Source of the DNA: Actinomyces oris | GTDB taxonomy: Bacteria > Actinomycetota > Actinomycetes > Actinomycetales > Actinomycetaceae | NCBI RefSeq assembly: GCF_001553935.1 | Contig: NZ_CP014232.1 | Location: 2,418,001 to 2,482,000, forward strand | Direction: 5' to 3' | Length of the DNA stretch: 64,000 nt | Shown: one piece after another, positions 1 through 7,971 of the stretch | Layout of the letters: each line of letters starts with the position of its first letter | How positions within the stretch are numbered: the stretch's first letter is position 1 | Translations under genes and position numbers: made by a program | Notes under the pieces: generated by a model | Told to the model about the DNA's origin: nothing | What the model saw: the letters and a program-made list of their open reading frames with translations, nothing else | Database searches by the model: none

Positions 1-1
1 C

Positions 2-1714
2 TGGGACTACGAGGACCCTGAGATCGGCACCATCTCCGGCGGTGGAATGGTCGTGGCCGCACACGGTGCTCCTCGTGTCGAGAACTCCACCTTCCGCTAC
101 TCCTCGACGGCCGGTGCGCTGCAGGTCATCGACTCCACCAACGCGGCCATCTCGAACAACCTGTTCGAGAACAACGGCTCCAACGCCTTCGGCATCAATG
201 ACTCCAGTGGCGCCAAGGTGGAGAACAACCTGTGGAGGAACAACAACACCTCCGGCTTCATCACGAAGGACTGCGGTGCCTACTGCACCCTGGCCGACAC
301 CAAGATCACCCACTCCAAGAACATCCGCTTCGCCAACAACACAGTGGACTACTCGGCCACCGGCACGGACATCTCCGACCCCGCGGCCTATGACCAGAAC
401 CGTGCCGCAGGCGTGTGGTTCGACGAGGGCGTGATCGACTCCGAGATCGTTGGCAACTACTTCGTCAACGTCCCGGTGGCGATCTTCAACGAGGTCTCCT
501 CCAACAACCTCATCGCCTCCAACATCGTGGCCGGGGCCGGTATCGGTATCCACATCTCCGGGTCCAACGACACCCGCGTGTGGAACAACACCGTCTCCCA
601 CGCGCTCACCAGCCTGTGGATCCAGGAGGACACCCGTTCCGACGGCTGCAACGCCCGCAACGCCCAGGGTGTGTGCACCCAGGTGCAGAAGTGGAGCGCC
701 GAGCACGGACTGAGCTGGGACACCACCAACACCCAGGTGATGAACAACATCTTCTCCTCCGAGCAGACCACCCCCATGCCCGGGGACCCGTGGCGCTACT
801 CCGCCATGGTCCAGGTCCTGGGTGGGGCCAACCAGGACGGCTCCGGCGCGGTCTACGCCAATGAGATGGTCACCGGCATCGACTACGACGTCTACTACCG
901 CCACGAGAACCCCCAGACCCTGTCGACCACGGTCCTGTGGAACTGGGGCGCCGACCGTATGAACCAGTCGGTCAACGCCGAGAAGCTCTCCGACTTCACC
1001 GCCAGCTCGAGCGTCAAGGCATCGGGCAAGGAGGCCAACGGTCTGGACCTGCACGGCTCCCCGGAGAACAACCCGTTCTTCGTCAAGGAGTCCGCAAACC
1101 CGATGGACAAGACCTCGGACTTCCACCTCAAGGAGGGAAGCCCCGCCTCCGGTAACGGTCACGCCCTGCCCGAGGACATCGCCAAGACCCTCGGCGTCAA
1201 CGCCAACGTCGCCGTGGACCGCGGTGCGCTCGTCAACGTCGCCTGGGGCGGCGGCGCCGTTCCCGGTGCCGGGGACGCCCCCGCTGACAACGCCAACAAC
1301 GGCGGCAAGGCCGCTAACAACGGCGACAAGGCCGCCAACAACAATGGCGGTAACGCCAACAACGGTGGTAAGGCCGACAACAACGGTGGCAATGGTGGCA
1401 ACGCCAACAACGGTGGCAAGGCCGACAACAACGGCTCCACCGTCGCCGACGGGGCCGCTAGCACCGGCGGCCAGGACGCACAGAGCGCCAGCCCCTCTGA
1501 CTCCAAGGCAGGGGCCGGCCAGAAGAACTCCAGCATCGCCAAGCCCGGCGGCAACGCTCAGGGCGGTCAGGGTCAGGCTGCTGCGGCTGCAGCGGCTACC
1601 GGTGATAGCCGTCTTCCGCTCACCGGTGCCAGCCTGACCGGCATCGTCCTCGCGGTGGCCGCCATCGTCATGGGCGGCGGATTCATCCTGGTACGCCGTC
1701 GTATGGCCAGCTGA
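2..1714 (+). CDS. Right-handed beta-helix, LPXTG-type cell-wall-anchored protein (5' partial)
   Basis: The frame is open from the first base, so the N-terminus and any signal peptide lie outside the window. The visible ~570 residues start with many Asn-rich turns typical of right-handed parallel beta-helix (pectate-lyase-like/NosD-like) repeats, for example NNLFENNGSNAF and SNNLIASNIVAG. A low-complexity linker of repeated NNGGKA/NNGDKA units follows (about nt 1286-1440), then an Ala/Gly/Ser-rich stretch. The C-terminus has sortase-signal architecture: LPLTG at nt 1613-1627, one hydrophobic helix and a terminal RRR tail. It is therefore probably a surface protein attached to peptidoglycan by a class E/A-like sortase. 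The beta-helix part may bind or cleave a polysaccharide, but no catalytic residues can be named, so the substrate is unknown. The next gene is 42 bp downstream. Confidence 0.85.
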   Translation, partial: WDYEDPEIGTISGGGMVVAAHGAPRVENSTFRYSSTAGALQVIDSTNAAISNNLFENNGSNAFGINDSSGAKVENNLWRNNNTSGFITKDCGAYCTLADTKITHSKNIRFANNTVDYSATGTDISDPAAYDQNRAAGVWFDEGVIDSEIVGNYFVNVPVAIFNEVSSNNLIASNIVAGAGIGIHISGSNDTRVWNNTVSHALTSLWIQEDTRSDGCNARNAQGVCTQVQKWSAEHGLSWDTTNTQVMNNIFSSEQTTPMPGDPWRYSAMVQVLGGANQDGSGAVYANEMVTGIDYDVYYRHENPQTLSTTVLWNWGADRMNQSVNAEKLSDFTASSSVKASGKEANGLDLHGSPENNPFFVKESANPMDKTSDFHLKEGSPASGNGHALPEDIAKTLGVNANVAVDRGALVNVAWGGGAVPGAGDAPADNANNGGKAANNGDKAANNNGGNANNGGKADNNGGNGGNANNGGKADNNGSTVADGAASTGGQDAQSASPSDSKAGAGQKNSSIAKPGGNAQGGQGQAAAAAAATGDSRLPLTGASLTGIVLAVAAIVMGGGFILVRRRMAS

Positions 1715-1756
1715 TCGGTTCCGGCCTCGGGGTGAAGACGCAGCGAGAACGAGCTT

Positions 1757-2158
1757 GTGAAGAACCCGGACAACCCGGATCCTCACACCGTGACTGAATC
1801 GCTCGCCATCACCGTTGGTGACTACTTCCCCGTGGGGGACAGGATGCGCCGACTCACCCCGAGGCTGGCCCAGGCCACCAACGCAGCACGCTCCGTTCTG
1901 ATAGAGGTCGCTCAGCACCGTGAGGTCATCACCTACGGTGAGCTCAGCGACTCGATCGGACGGAGCGTGCTGCCGCGTCATATGGGTCCGTTGCTCTCCA
2001 TGATCGGCCACGACTGCGCTGCTCGCGGCGAACCGAGTCTGGCCTCCCTGGTGGTCTCAGCGGCCACAGGAGAGGTCGGCACCAGGGACGAGACCTGGGC
2101 TCCGCCGCAGCGACTCGCCTGCTGGGCGGTATGGGGTACGAACCGGCCCGACGACTGA
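1757..2158 (+). CDS. Small conserved-looking protein with MGMT/ATL-like C-terminal segment
   Basis: GTG start, 133 residues, no signal peptide or membrane segment. The central part (YGELSDSIG, then RHMGPLLSMIGHDC) is reminiscent of the winged-helix DNA-binding domain of O6-alkylguanine transferase-like proteins. The PCHRV catalytic motif of true alkyltransferases is absent; the equivalent stretch reads PSLASLVV. A DNA-binding, non-enzymatic ATL-like fold is therefore possible but is my inference from a short motif only. It lies between a surface protein gene and the metF riboswitch and shows no operon link to either. Otherwise I do not recognise it. Confidence 0.6.
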   Translation: MKNPDNPDPHTVTESLAITVGDYFPVGDRMRRLTPRLAQATNAARSVLIEVAQHREVITYGELSDSIGRSVLPRHMGPLLSMIGHDCAARGEPSLASLVVSAATGEVGTRDETWAPPQRLACWAVWGTNRPDD

Positions 2159-2223
2159 GTGAAGCGGTTCTCGCTATGTGGGACGGTGGCGGGGCTGGGA
2201 AGCAGTCGTGGTTTGATACGCTC

Positions 2224-2307
2224 GACCATCCAGAGCGGCCGAGAGACCTGGTTCCATGACGCCGCAGCAACCCGGGTACGCGGGTGCTTCAGCCAGGATC
2301 GATGGAG
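2224..2307 (+). promoter_or_regulatory. SAM-I-family riboswitch (S-box) upstream of metF
   Basis: The segment contains the S-box core AGAGCGGCCGAGAGA, GACGCCGCAGCAACC and GGTGCTTCAGCC in order. Helices read from sequence: P1 CCATC 2226-2230 with GATGG 2301-2305; P2 GCGGC 2235-2239 with GCCGC 2261-2265; P3 CCCG 2271-2274 with CGGG 2281-2284; and a long-range pairing CCTGG 2247-2251 with CCAGG 2293-2297. The compact 3' part fits the actinobacterial SAM-I or SAM-I/IV-variant form. The metF Shine-Dalgarno GGAG (2304-2307) shares two bases with the 3' strand of P1, so SAM binding is predicted to block initiation directly. No terminator lies between the aptamer and the gene, which favours translational control. 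Confidence 0.85.
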
Positions 2308-2312
2308 ACGAT

Positions 2313-3524
2313 GTGCACGACAACGAGCCCACCGGGCCGACTGCCGCGGCAGGAAGCCGTGCAGCGGGCCTGAGCAGCGCCGAGACCGGAAGTGCCCGGC
2401 GACTGCCCACCGTCAGCCTGGAGCTGTTCCCGCCTCGGCCGGGTAAGGCGGCCTCTGCCACCTGGGGTCGCATTGACAGGCTCCTGGCCACAGGGCCCGA
2501 CTTCGTCTCGGTGACCTACCGGCCCACCTTCGTCACCGATCCCGCCGGCGGCATTAACGGCGGTGAGTATGAAGGGAGTGTGCGAGGGACGGAGGTGAGT
2601 CGGTGCAAGGCCGTGCCCTGCGTGCGCGCGGTTCAGGAGCAGACCAACCCCTCCGAGTTCGTGCTCGCCCACGTGCTGGAGTCCAGCACCATCCCCCTCA
2701 TGGCGCACCTGACCTGCATTGGCTACCGCAAGCAGGAGGCCGTTGAGATCGTCACCCGCTTCCTTCGCATGGGAGTGCGGCGCTTCCTCGCCCTGCGCGG
2801 CGACCCGCCGGCCGGCACCCGGGCCGACGAGGTCGCCGGGGAGCTGCGCCACGCCGACGACCTCGTTCGGGTCATCCGGGAGGTCGAGGCGGACTTCTTC
2901 GGTGACGGCAAGCGCCACGTCACGATCGCCGTGGCCGCCTACCCGGCCACCAGCGACCACATCGAGGCCATTGAGGTCCTGGCCGCCAAGCAGGCCGCCG
3001 GCGCCGACATGGCAATCACCCAGGTGTTCTACGATGCGGCCGACTACGTGGCCCTGACCAACGCGGCCTCCTATGCGGGGGTGAGCATCCCGATCCTTCC
3101 CGGGGTGATCCCCCTGACCGACCTACGTCGGCTCACCCGCCTCGAGGCGCTCACCGGGGTGCGAGTGCCCGCCGGCCTGCGATCCACGCTGGGATCGGCC
3201 AGCGGCGCCACCCTCGTGGAACGCGGCATCGGAGCGACGCTTGACCTGGCCACCGCGCTGCTACGTGCCGGCGCCCCCGGTCTGCACCTGTACACCTTCA
3301 ACCGCACCCGTCCGGCCCTCGACGTCATCAGCCACCTGCGTCTGGGTGGCATCCTGGCCGGAGCCACGCCCGATCGGGAGGTGCGCGACGCCGTTGATCG
3401 CGGGTACCTCCAGGCCACTCCCGGACGCGGTCCCTCCTTCCTGCGCTGCGGCTCTCCCGGTGCAGCACTGTCTTCCCGCCACCCCGTTCCGCCCCACACC
3501 ACCATCACCAAGGAGAATGCATGA
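2313..3524 (+). CDS. metF: Methylenetetrahydrofolate reductase
   Basis: Reduces 5,10-methylene-THF to 5-methyl-THF, the methyl donor for the following MetE. The protein has the family N-terminus SLELFPPRP (compare SFEFFPP), the FAD-barrel segments LTCIGY and FLALRGDPP, ITQVFYD, and a C-terminal GLHLYTFNR. I place the start at GTG 2313 (about 403 aa) because it has GGAG five bases upstream. The longer frame from ATG 2256 would begin inside the riboswitch aptamer. The first ~35 residues are low-complexity and poorly conserved-looking. The stop codon overlaps metE by four bases (ATGA), so the two are translationally coupled and share SAM-dependent control. Confidence 0.93.
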   Translation: MHDNEPTGPTAAAGSRAAGLSSAETGSARRLPTVSLELFPPRPGKAASATWGRIDRLLATGPDFVSVTYRPTFVTDPAGGINGGEYEGSVRGTEVSRCKAVPCVRAVQEQTNPSEFVLAHVLESSTIPLMAHLTCIGYRKQEAVEIVTRFLRMGVRRFLALRGDPPAGTRADEVAGELRHADDLVRVIREVEADFFGDGKRHVTIAVAAYPATSDHIEAIEVLAAKQAAGADMAITQVFYDAADYVALTNAASYAGVSIPILPGVIPLTDLRRLTRLEALTGVRVPAGLRSTLGSASGATLVERGIGATLDLATALLRAGAPGLHLYTFNRTRPALDVISHLRLGGILAGATPDREVRDAVDRGYLQATPGRGPSFLRCGSPGAALSSRHPVPPHTTITKENA

Positions 3525-5908
3525 GCGCCACCCCTGAGTCGGTCGCCGCCACCTCACCGGCTGAGATCGCCGTGACCGAGTCACAGGTCCCCTCCGCACC
3601 CCTGCCGGGGGCCACCATTCTGGGATACCCCCGCATCGGAAGGGACCGTGAGCTCAAGCGCGCCGTCGAGTCCTTCTGGAAGGGGAACCTGAGCGTCGAC
3701 GAGCTCAAGCACGCCGCAGCCGAACTGCGCGGGGCGACTCGTTCGCGTCTGATGGACCTGGGGCTGACTCAGCCCGCATCGGTTCCAGCGGACTTCACTC
3801 TTTACGACCAGGTACTTCAGGTGACCGCCACCCTGGGGGCCGCGCCGGCCCGCTTCCGTGACCTGCTCAATGCCGATGGTGCTCTCGACGTCGAGGGCTA
3901 TTTCACGCTGGCCCGCGGTGAGGGCGCCCGTCCGGCCATGGAGATGACCAAGTGGCTGGACTCCAACTACCACTACCTGGTCCCCGAGATCGACGCCTCC
4001 ACCCCCTTCGACTACGTCGACACCGCCATCGCCGACCAGGTCCGCGAGGCCCAGGCCGCTGGTACCGAGGTGCGCCCCGTCGTCGTAGGACCGGTGAGCT
4101 ACCTGCTCATGGCCAAGCCCTCCGACGAGGCTGCCGAGGGCTTCCATCCTCTGGACCGTCTTAATGACGTCCTGCACGCCTACGGCCACCTCCTCATGGA
4201 CCTGCACGAGGCCGGTGCCACCTGGGTCCAGCTCGACGAGCCCGCCCTGGTCTCCGACTCCTGGAACGTGGAGCGCCAGCGTGTCCTCGATGCCGTGCGC
4301 GACGCCTACACCTGGTTGGGCGCCATCGTGGAGCGCCCCCAGATCCTGGTGGCCGGAACCTACGGCTCCCTGGGTGACGCCCTGCCCGTGCTCGCTCAGG
4401 CCCCGATCGAGGCCGTGGGCCTCGACCTCGTGGCCGGCGCCCTGCCCGAGGCCGGCGACCTGGCCGCCCTGAAGGGCAAGGCCGTTGTTGCCGGGGTTGT
4501 CTCAGGACGCAACATCTGGCGCACCGACCTGAACCGAGCCATGGACGTGCTTGAGCAGCTGCGCGAGCGCCTCCCCGAGGGCACCCCCATCACCGTGGCG
4601 ACCTCCACCTCCTTGCAGCACGTGCCCCACGACGTCGAGCGCGAGACCGCCATCGACCCGGAGATCCGCTCCTGGCTGGCCTTCGCCGATCAGAAGGTCG
4701 GGGAGGTCATCACCCTGGCCAAGGGCCTGGAGCAGGGCCGTGAGGCCATCGCCGCAGAGCTGTCCCAGGACGCCGACCTGCGCAAGCAGCGCGCCGCCCA
4801 CCCCGGCGTGCACCGCGACGAGGTCCGCACCGCCGTCGGCGCCGTCACGGACGCCGACCGCACCCGCGCCCCCTACAGTGAGCGCAAGGCGGCCCAGGAC
4901 GAGCGCCTCGGCCTGCCCGAACTGCCCACCACCACCATCGGCTCCTTCCCGCAGACCGCTGAGATCCGTAAGGCCCGCGCCGCCTGGCGCAAGGGCGAGA
5001 TCGACGACGCCGCCTACGACGCCGCCATGCGCGCCGAGATCGCCAGCGTCGTCGCCCTTCAGGAACGCCTCGGCCTGGACGTCCTGGTTCACGGCGAGGC
5101 CGAGCGCAACGACATGGTCCAGTACTTCGCCGAGCTGCTCGACGGCTTCGTCACCACCGAGCACGGCTGGGTCCAGTCCTATGGCTCGCGCTGCACCCGT
5201 CCCTCCATCCTGTGGGGAGACGTCACTCGTCCCGAGCCGATGACGGTCACCTGGTCGGCCTATGCCCAGTCCTTGACCGACAAGCCCCTCAAGGGCATGC
5301 TCACTGGCCCGGTGACGATCATGGCCTGGTCCTTCGTGCGCGACGACATCCCGCGCGCCCAGGTCGCCGACCAGCTGGGTCTGGCCCTGCGCGCGGAGGT
5401 GGCGGACCTTGAGGCCGCCGGTATCGGCGTCATCCAGGTCGACGAGCCCGCCATCCGCGAGACCCTGCCGCTGCGGCGCGCCGACCGCCCCACCTACCTG
5501 GAGTGGTCCGTCGGCTCCTTCCGTCTGGCTACCGGAGGAGCGGCTCCCGCCACCCAGATCCACACCCACCTGTGCTACTCGGAGTTCGACGTCGTCATCG
5601 ACGCGGTTGACCACCTCGACGCCGACGTGACCTCCATCGAGGCTTCCCGCTCGCGCATGGACATCCTGCCCGCAGTGGCAGAGCACGGCTTCGAGCGCCA
5701 GCTCGGCCCGGGCGTATGGGACATCCACTCCCCGCGCGTGCCCAGCCAGGCCGAGTGCACCGAGCTGCTCCAGCGGGCCGTCGATGCCCTGGGCGCCGAG
5801 AAGGTCTGGGTCAACCCCGACTGCGGTCTCAAGACCCGCGGCTACGCCGAGACCGAGGCGAGCCTGACCAGCCTGGTCGGTGCCGCCCGTGCGGTGCGTG
5901 AGGCCTGA
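3521..5908 (+). CDS. metE: Cobalamin-independent methionine synthase
   Basis: 5-methyltetrahydropteroyltriglutamate-homocysteine methyltransferase, 795 aa, full length for the family. Two homologous barrels are visible: an N-terminal half starting ILGYPRIGRDRELKRAVE and a C-terminal half starting TTTIGSFPQTAEIRKAR. Zinc/homocysteine-site residues sit in IHTHLCYSEF, GEAERNDMVQYF and NPDCGLKTR; VDEPAIRE is also typical. It transfers the methyl group supplied by MetF to homocysteine in the cytosol. Its start overlaps the metF stop, and it is followed by a strong stem-loop. Because B12-independent MetE is expensive, control by the upstream SAM riboswitch makes biological sense. Confidence 0.97.
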   Translation: MSATPESVAATSPAEIAVTESQVPSAPLPGATILGYPRIGRDRELKRAVESFWKGNLSVDELKHAAAELRGATRSRLMDLGLTQPASVPADFTLYDQVLQVTATLGAAPARFRDLLNADGALDVEGYFTLARGEGARPAMEMTKWLDSNYHYLVPEIDASTPFDYVDTAIADQVREAQAAGTEVRPVVVGPVSYLLMAKPSDEAAEGFHPLDRLNDVLHAYGHLLMDLHEAGATWVQLDEPALVSDSWNVERQRVLDAVRDAYTWLGAIVERPQILVAGTYGSLGDALPVLAQAPIEAVGLDLVAGALPEAGDLAALKGKAVVAGVVSGRNIWRTDLNRAMDVLEQLRERLPEGTPITVATSTSLQHVPHDVERETAIDPEIRSWLAFADQKVGEVITLAKGLEQGREAIAAELSQDADLRKQRAAHPGVHRDEVRTAVGAVTDADRTRAPYSERKAAQDERLGLPELPTTTIGSFPQTAEIRKARAAWRKGEIDDAAYDAAMRAEIASVVALQERLGLDVLVHGEAERNDMVQYFAELLDGFVTTEHGWVQSYGSRCTRPSILWGDVTRPEPMTVTWSAYAQSLTDKPLKGMLTGPVTIMAWSFVRDDIPRAQVADQLGLALRAEVADLEAAGIGVIQVDEPAIRETLPLRRADRPTYLEWSVGSFRLATGGAAPATQIHTHLCYSEFDVVIDAVDHLDADVTSIEASRSRMDILPAVAEHGFERQLGPGVWDIHSPRVPSQAECTELLQRAVDALGAEKVWVNPDCGLKTRGYAETEASLTSLVGAARAVREA

Positions 5909-5932
5909 TGGGCCTCTGATTCAACCGCAGAT

Positions 5933-5982
5933 GCGCGGGGCGGCCCGGGAGAGACGATGTGCTCTCCCGGGCCGCCCCGCGC
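5933..5982 (+). terminator. Strong stem-loop after metE
   Basis: A perfect 21-bp inverted repeat (5933-5953 with 5962-5982) with an 8-nt loop lies 24 bp after the metE stop. There is no U-tract, as is common for actinobacterial terminators. It separates metFE from hisD, whose start is 20 bp further on. Confidence 0.8.
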
Positions 5983-6002
5983 GTGGCCGGTAGGCTTGCG
6001 GC

Positions 6003-7355
6003 ATGCTCACCCGTACCGATCTGCGCAGCACCCGACTCTCCGCACGCCAGCTGGCACAGGCCCTGCCCCGGGCGACCCTTGACGTCACCGCCGCCCAGGC
6101 CGCCGTGGCTCCGCTGATCGAGGACGTCCGCTCCCGTGGCGCGGCCGCCCTGCGCGATGCCGCCGAGCGCTTCGACGGCGTGCGACCCGTCCACCTGCGT
6201 GTGCCCGCTGCCGCGATCGCCCAGGCGCTCGAGGATCTGGACCCCTCGGTACGCGAGGCCCTGGAGCTGTCGATCGCCCACAACCGGGCCGGGCACGCCG
6301 CCCAGGTGCCTGCTGAGCGCACCACGGAGGTGGTTCCCGGAGGGTGTGTCACCCAGCGATGGATCCCTGTGGAACGGGTCGGGCTCTACGTTCCCGGAGG
6401 GCTGGCCGTCTACCCCTCCAGCGTGGTGATGAACGCGGTGGCCGCTCAGGTCGCCGGCGTCGAGCAGATCGCCCTGGCAAGTCCGCCGCAGGCCGAGTTC
6501 GCCGGTCTGCCCCACCCCACGATCCTGGCGGCATGCGCACTGCTGGGAATCAGCGAGGTCTACGCCGTCGGCGGTGCCCAGGCCATCGCGATGCTCGCCT
6601 ACGGCGCCGACGCCCAGGACGATACTGATCGGGCGGATGCCGGGGGAGAGGTCCTGTGTCGGGGCGTGGACGTCATCACCGGTCCCGGCAACGTCTACGT
6701 GGCGGCCGCTAAGCGAGCCGTTATGGGGACGGTCGGCATCGACGCCGAAGCGGGGCCCACCGAGATCGCCGTCCTGGCCGATGCCGGGGCCGACCCCGAG
6801 TACGTGGCCGCCGACCTGCTCTCCCAGGCGGAGCACGATCCCCATGCCGGCAGTGTCCTCATCACCGACTCCCCGCAGCTGGCCGACGCCGTCGATGCGG
6901 CGCTCGAGCGTCGACTCAGCGTGACCCGGCACCGGGAGCGGGCGACGACCGCACTGAGCGGACCGCAGTCGGGAACTGTCCTGGTGCGAGACCTCGCGCA
7001 GGCCATTGAGGTCGCCAACGCCTACGCAGCCGAGCACCTGGAGATCCATACCTCTGATGCCCCACAGGTCGCGCGGCGGATCCGCAACGCCGGCGCCATC
7101 TTCATCGGGCCCTACAGTCCTGTACCTCTGGGCGACTACCTGGCCGGCTCCAACCATGTCCTTCCCACCGGCGGAACCGCGCGGTTCGCGTCGGGACTGA
7201 GCGTGATGGCCTTCCTCAAACCGGTGCAGCTCATCGAGTACAGTGCGAGCGCCCTGGAGGCCATGACACCTGCGCTGGAGGTCCTGGCGAGCTGTGAGGA
7301 TCTGCCGGCCCACGGAGAGGCGGCCCGCTCCCGAGGCAGTGAAAAAAGCTGCTGA
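6003..7355 (+). CDS. hisD: Histidinol dehydrogenase
   Basis: Catalyses the last two steps of histidine synthesis (L-histidinol to L-histidine, NAD+-dependent, Zn2+). 450 aa, normal family length. Typical blocks: GLYVPGGLAVYPSSVVMNA, VYAVGGAQAIAMLAYG, DVITGPGNVYVAAAKR, DAEAGPTEIAVLAD, LSQAEHDPHAGS, AEHLEIHT and YLAGSNHVLPTGGTARFASGLSV. Zinc and catalytic His/Glu residues (for example in AEHDPH and AEHLE) are present. Instead of continuing into hisC as in a compact actinobacterial his operon, the gene ends at a small hairpin and the next his gene lies 12 kb away. Confidence 0.97.
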   Translation: MLTRTDLRSTRLSARQLAQALPRATLDVTAAQAAVAPLIEDVRSRGAAALRDAAERFDGVRPVHLRVPAAAIAQALEDLDPSVREALELSIAHNRAGHAAQVPAERTTEVVPGGCVTQRWIPVERVGLYVPGGLAVYPSSVVMNAVAAQVAGVEQIALASPPQAEFAGLPHPTILAACALLGISEVYAVGGAQAIAMLAYGADAQDDTDRADAGGEVLCRGVDVITGPGNVYVAAAKRAVMGTVGIDAEAGPTEIAVLADAGADPEYVAADLLSQAEHDPHAGSVLITDSPQLADAVDAALERRLSVTRHRERATTALSGPQSGTVLVRDLAQAIEVANAYAAEHLEIHTSDAPQVARRIRNAGAIFIGPYSPVPLGDYLAGSNHVLPTGGTARFASGLSVMAFLKPVQLIEYSASALEAMTPALEVLASCEDLPAHGEAARSRGSEKSC

Positions 7356-7396
7356 ACAGGTCTGATGAGACGGTCCTGTTACCTGGTCGTGACCAT

Positions 7397-7414
7397 CTCC
7401 TGATGCGTCAGGAG
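7397..7414 (+). terminator. Short stem-loop after hisD
   Basis: CTCCTGA (7397-7403), loop TGCG, TCAGGAG (7408-7414): a perfect 7-bp stem 41 bp after the hisD stop. No U-tract. Probably ends the hisD transcript. Confidence 0.5.
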
Positions 7415-7710
7415 GCTGGGTGGTGACGCGAGCCCGAGATTCATTGACGGTTTAAGTGGCGGAATCCTGCCACTTTCGAGTCTTGTGAGGCATCTCCAAG
7501 AGAGTGCATACTGTGTGGTCGAATAACACAGTGTTGCAAACCGTTACTCGATTGTTATATTTGGTGTGACGCACGGTGCGCCGTGCCCGACGGGCTGAGT
7601 TCCCACATCCCGTCATCCCCGGGCGCGCCGCACCGAGGCGTTGGTGCCGACTGGAGTTGCTCGCACGTGCGGTGTTGACGGTCGGTGCCGGCCCTACCCC
7701 TTGGATCCAG
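7415..7710 (+). promoter_or_regulatory. AT-richer promoter region of the exopolysaccharide locus
   Basis: This gap is visibly more AT-rich than its surroundings. It holds a 7-bp inverted repeat AAGTGGC/GCCACTT (7454-7460 and 7469-7475), a repressor-site candidate. Two promoter-like pairs are visible: TTGTGA 7483-7488 with CATACT 7507-7512 (18-bp spacer), and TTGCAA 7534-7539 with TATATT 7556-7561 (16-bp spacer). CTGTGT/ACACAG (about 7511-7531) can form a further hairpin. It most likely drives the genes from 7711 to 13495. The assignment of the exact hexamers is tentative. Confidence 0.5.
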
Positions 7711-7971
7711 ATGGATGGCCTCATGCACTACTCCCCATTCGCCGCCGGAACCGGACTGTTCGTCGTGTGGTATGTAGCCCCGGCAGGTTCCCTTCCCGCT
7801 CTCGTCGCCCGTTTCCTCATTGACTGCGCCGGCCTGGTGTTTGTCGCCATCCTGGCCTTCTTCCTGCTGACCAATCTGTACGGCGCGGTCCGTGCCCTGC
7901 TCCCGCACCCCAGGCGCAGCGCCGGGCGTCACGTCCAGCAGCGCAGCGGTCTGATGAGTCTGCGAGCGTGA
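7711..7971 (+). CDS. Small two-helix membrane protein next to GT2 synthase
   Basis: About 86 residues if ATG 7711 is used. GTG 7576 (131 aa) and GTG 7672 are alternatives, and none has a convincing ribosome-binding site. Two hydrophobic segments are clear: AAGTGLFVVWYVAPAG and LIDCAGLVFVAILAFFLLTNLYGAV, followed by a basic, cytosolic-looking tail. No family is recognised. Its stop overlaps the start of the glycosyltransferase gene by one base. A tiny 2-TM protein coupled to a PgaC/IcaA-type synthase is reminiscent of PgaD/IcaD, accessory subunits that activate such synthases. That role is inferred from position and topology only. Confidence 0.6.
   Translation: MDGLMHYSPFAAGTGLFVVWYVAPAGSLPALVARFLIDCAGLVFVAILAFFLLTNLYGAVRALLPHPRRSAGRHVQQRSGLMSLRA

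Noticed and set aside
1286..1440. Repeated DNA as CRISPR or tandem non-coding repeat
   Set aside because: Repeats are in frame and encode the protein linker; no spacer structure.
2256..2312. ATG 2256 as metF start
   Set aside because: Lies inside the riboswitch aptamer; GTG 2313 has the SD and fits the regulation.
5829..7313. 494-codon minus-strand frame opposite hisD
   Set aside because: Antisense shadow; hisD itself is clear and complete.
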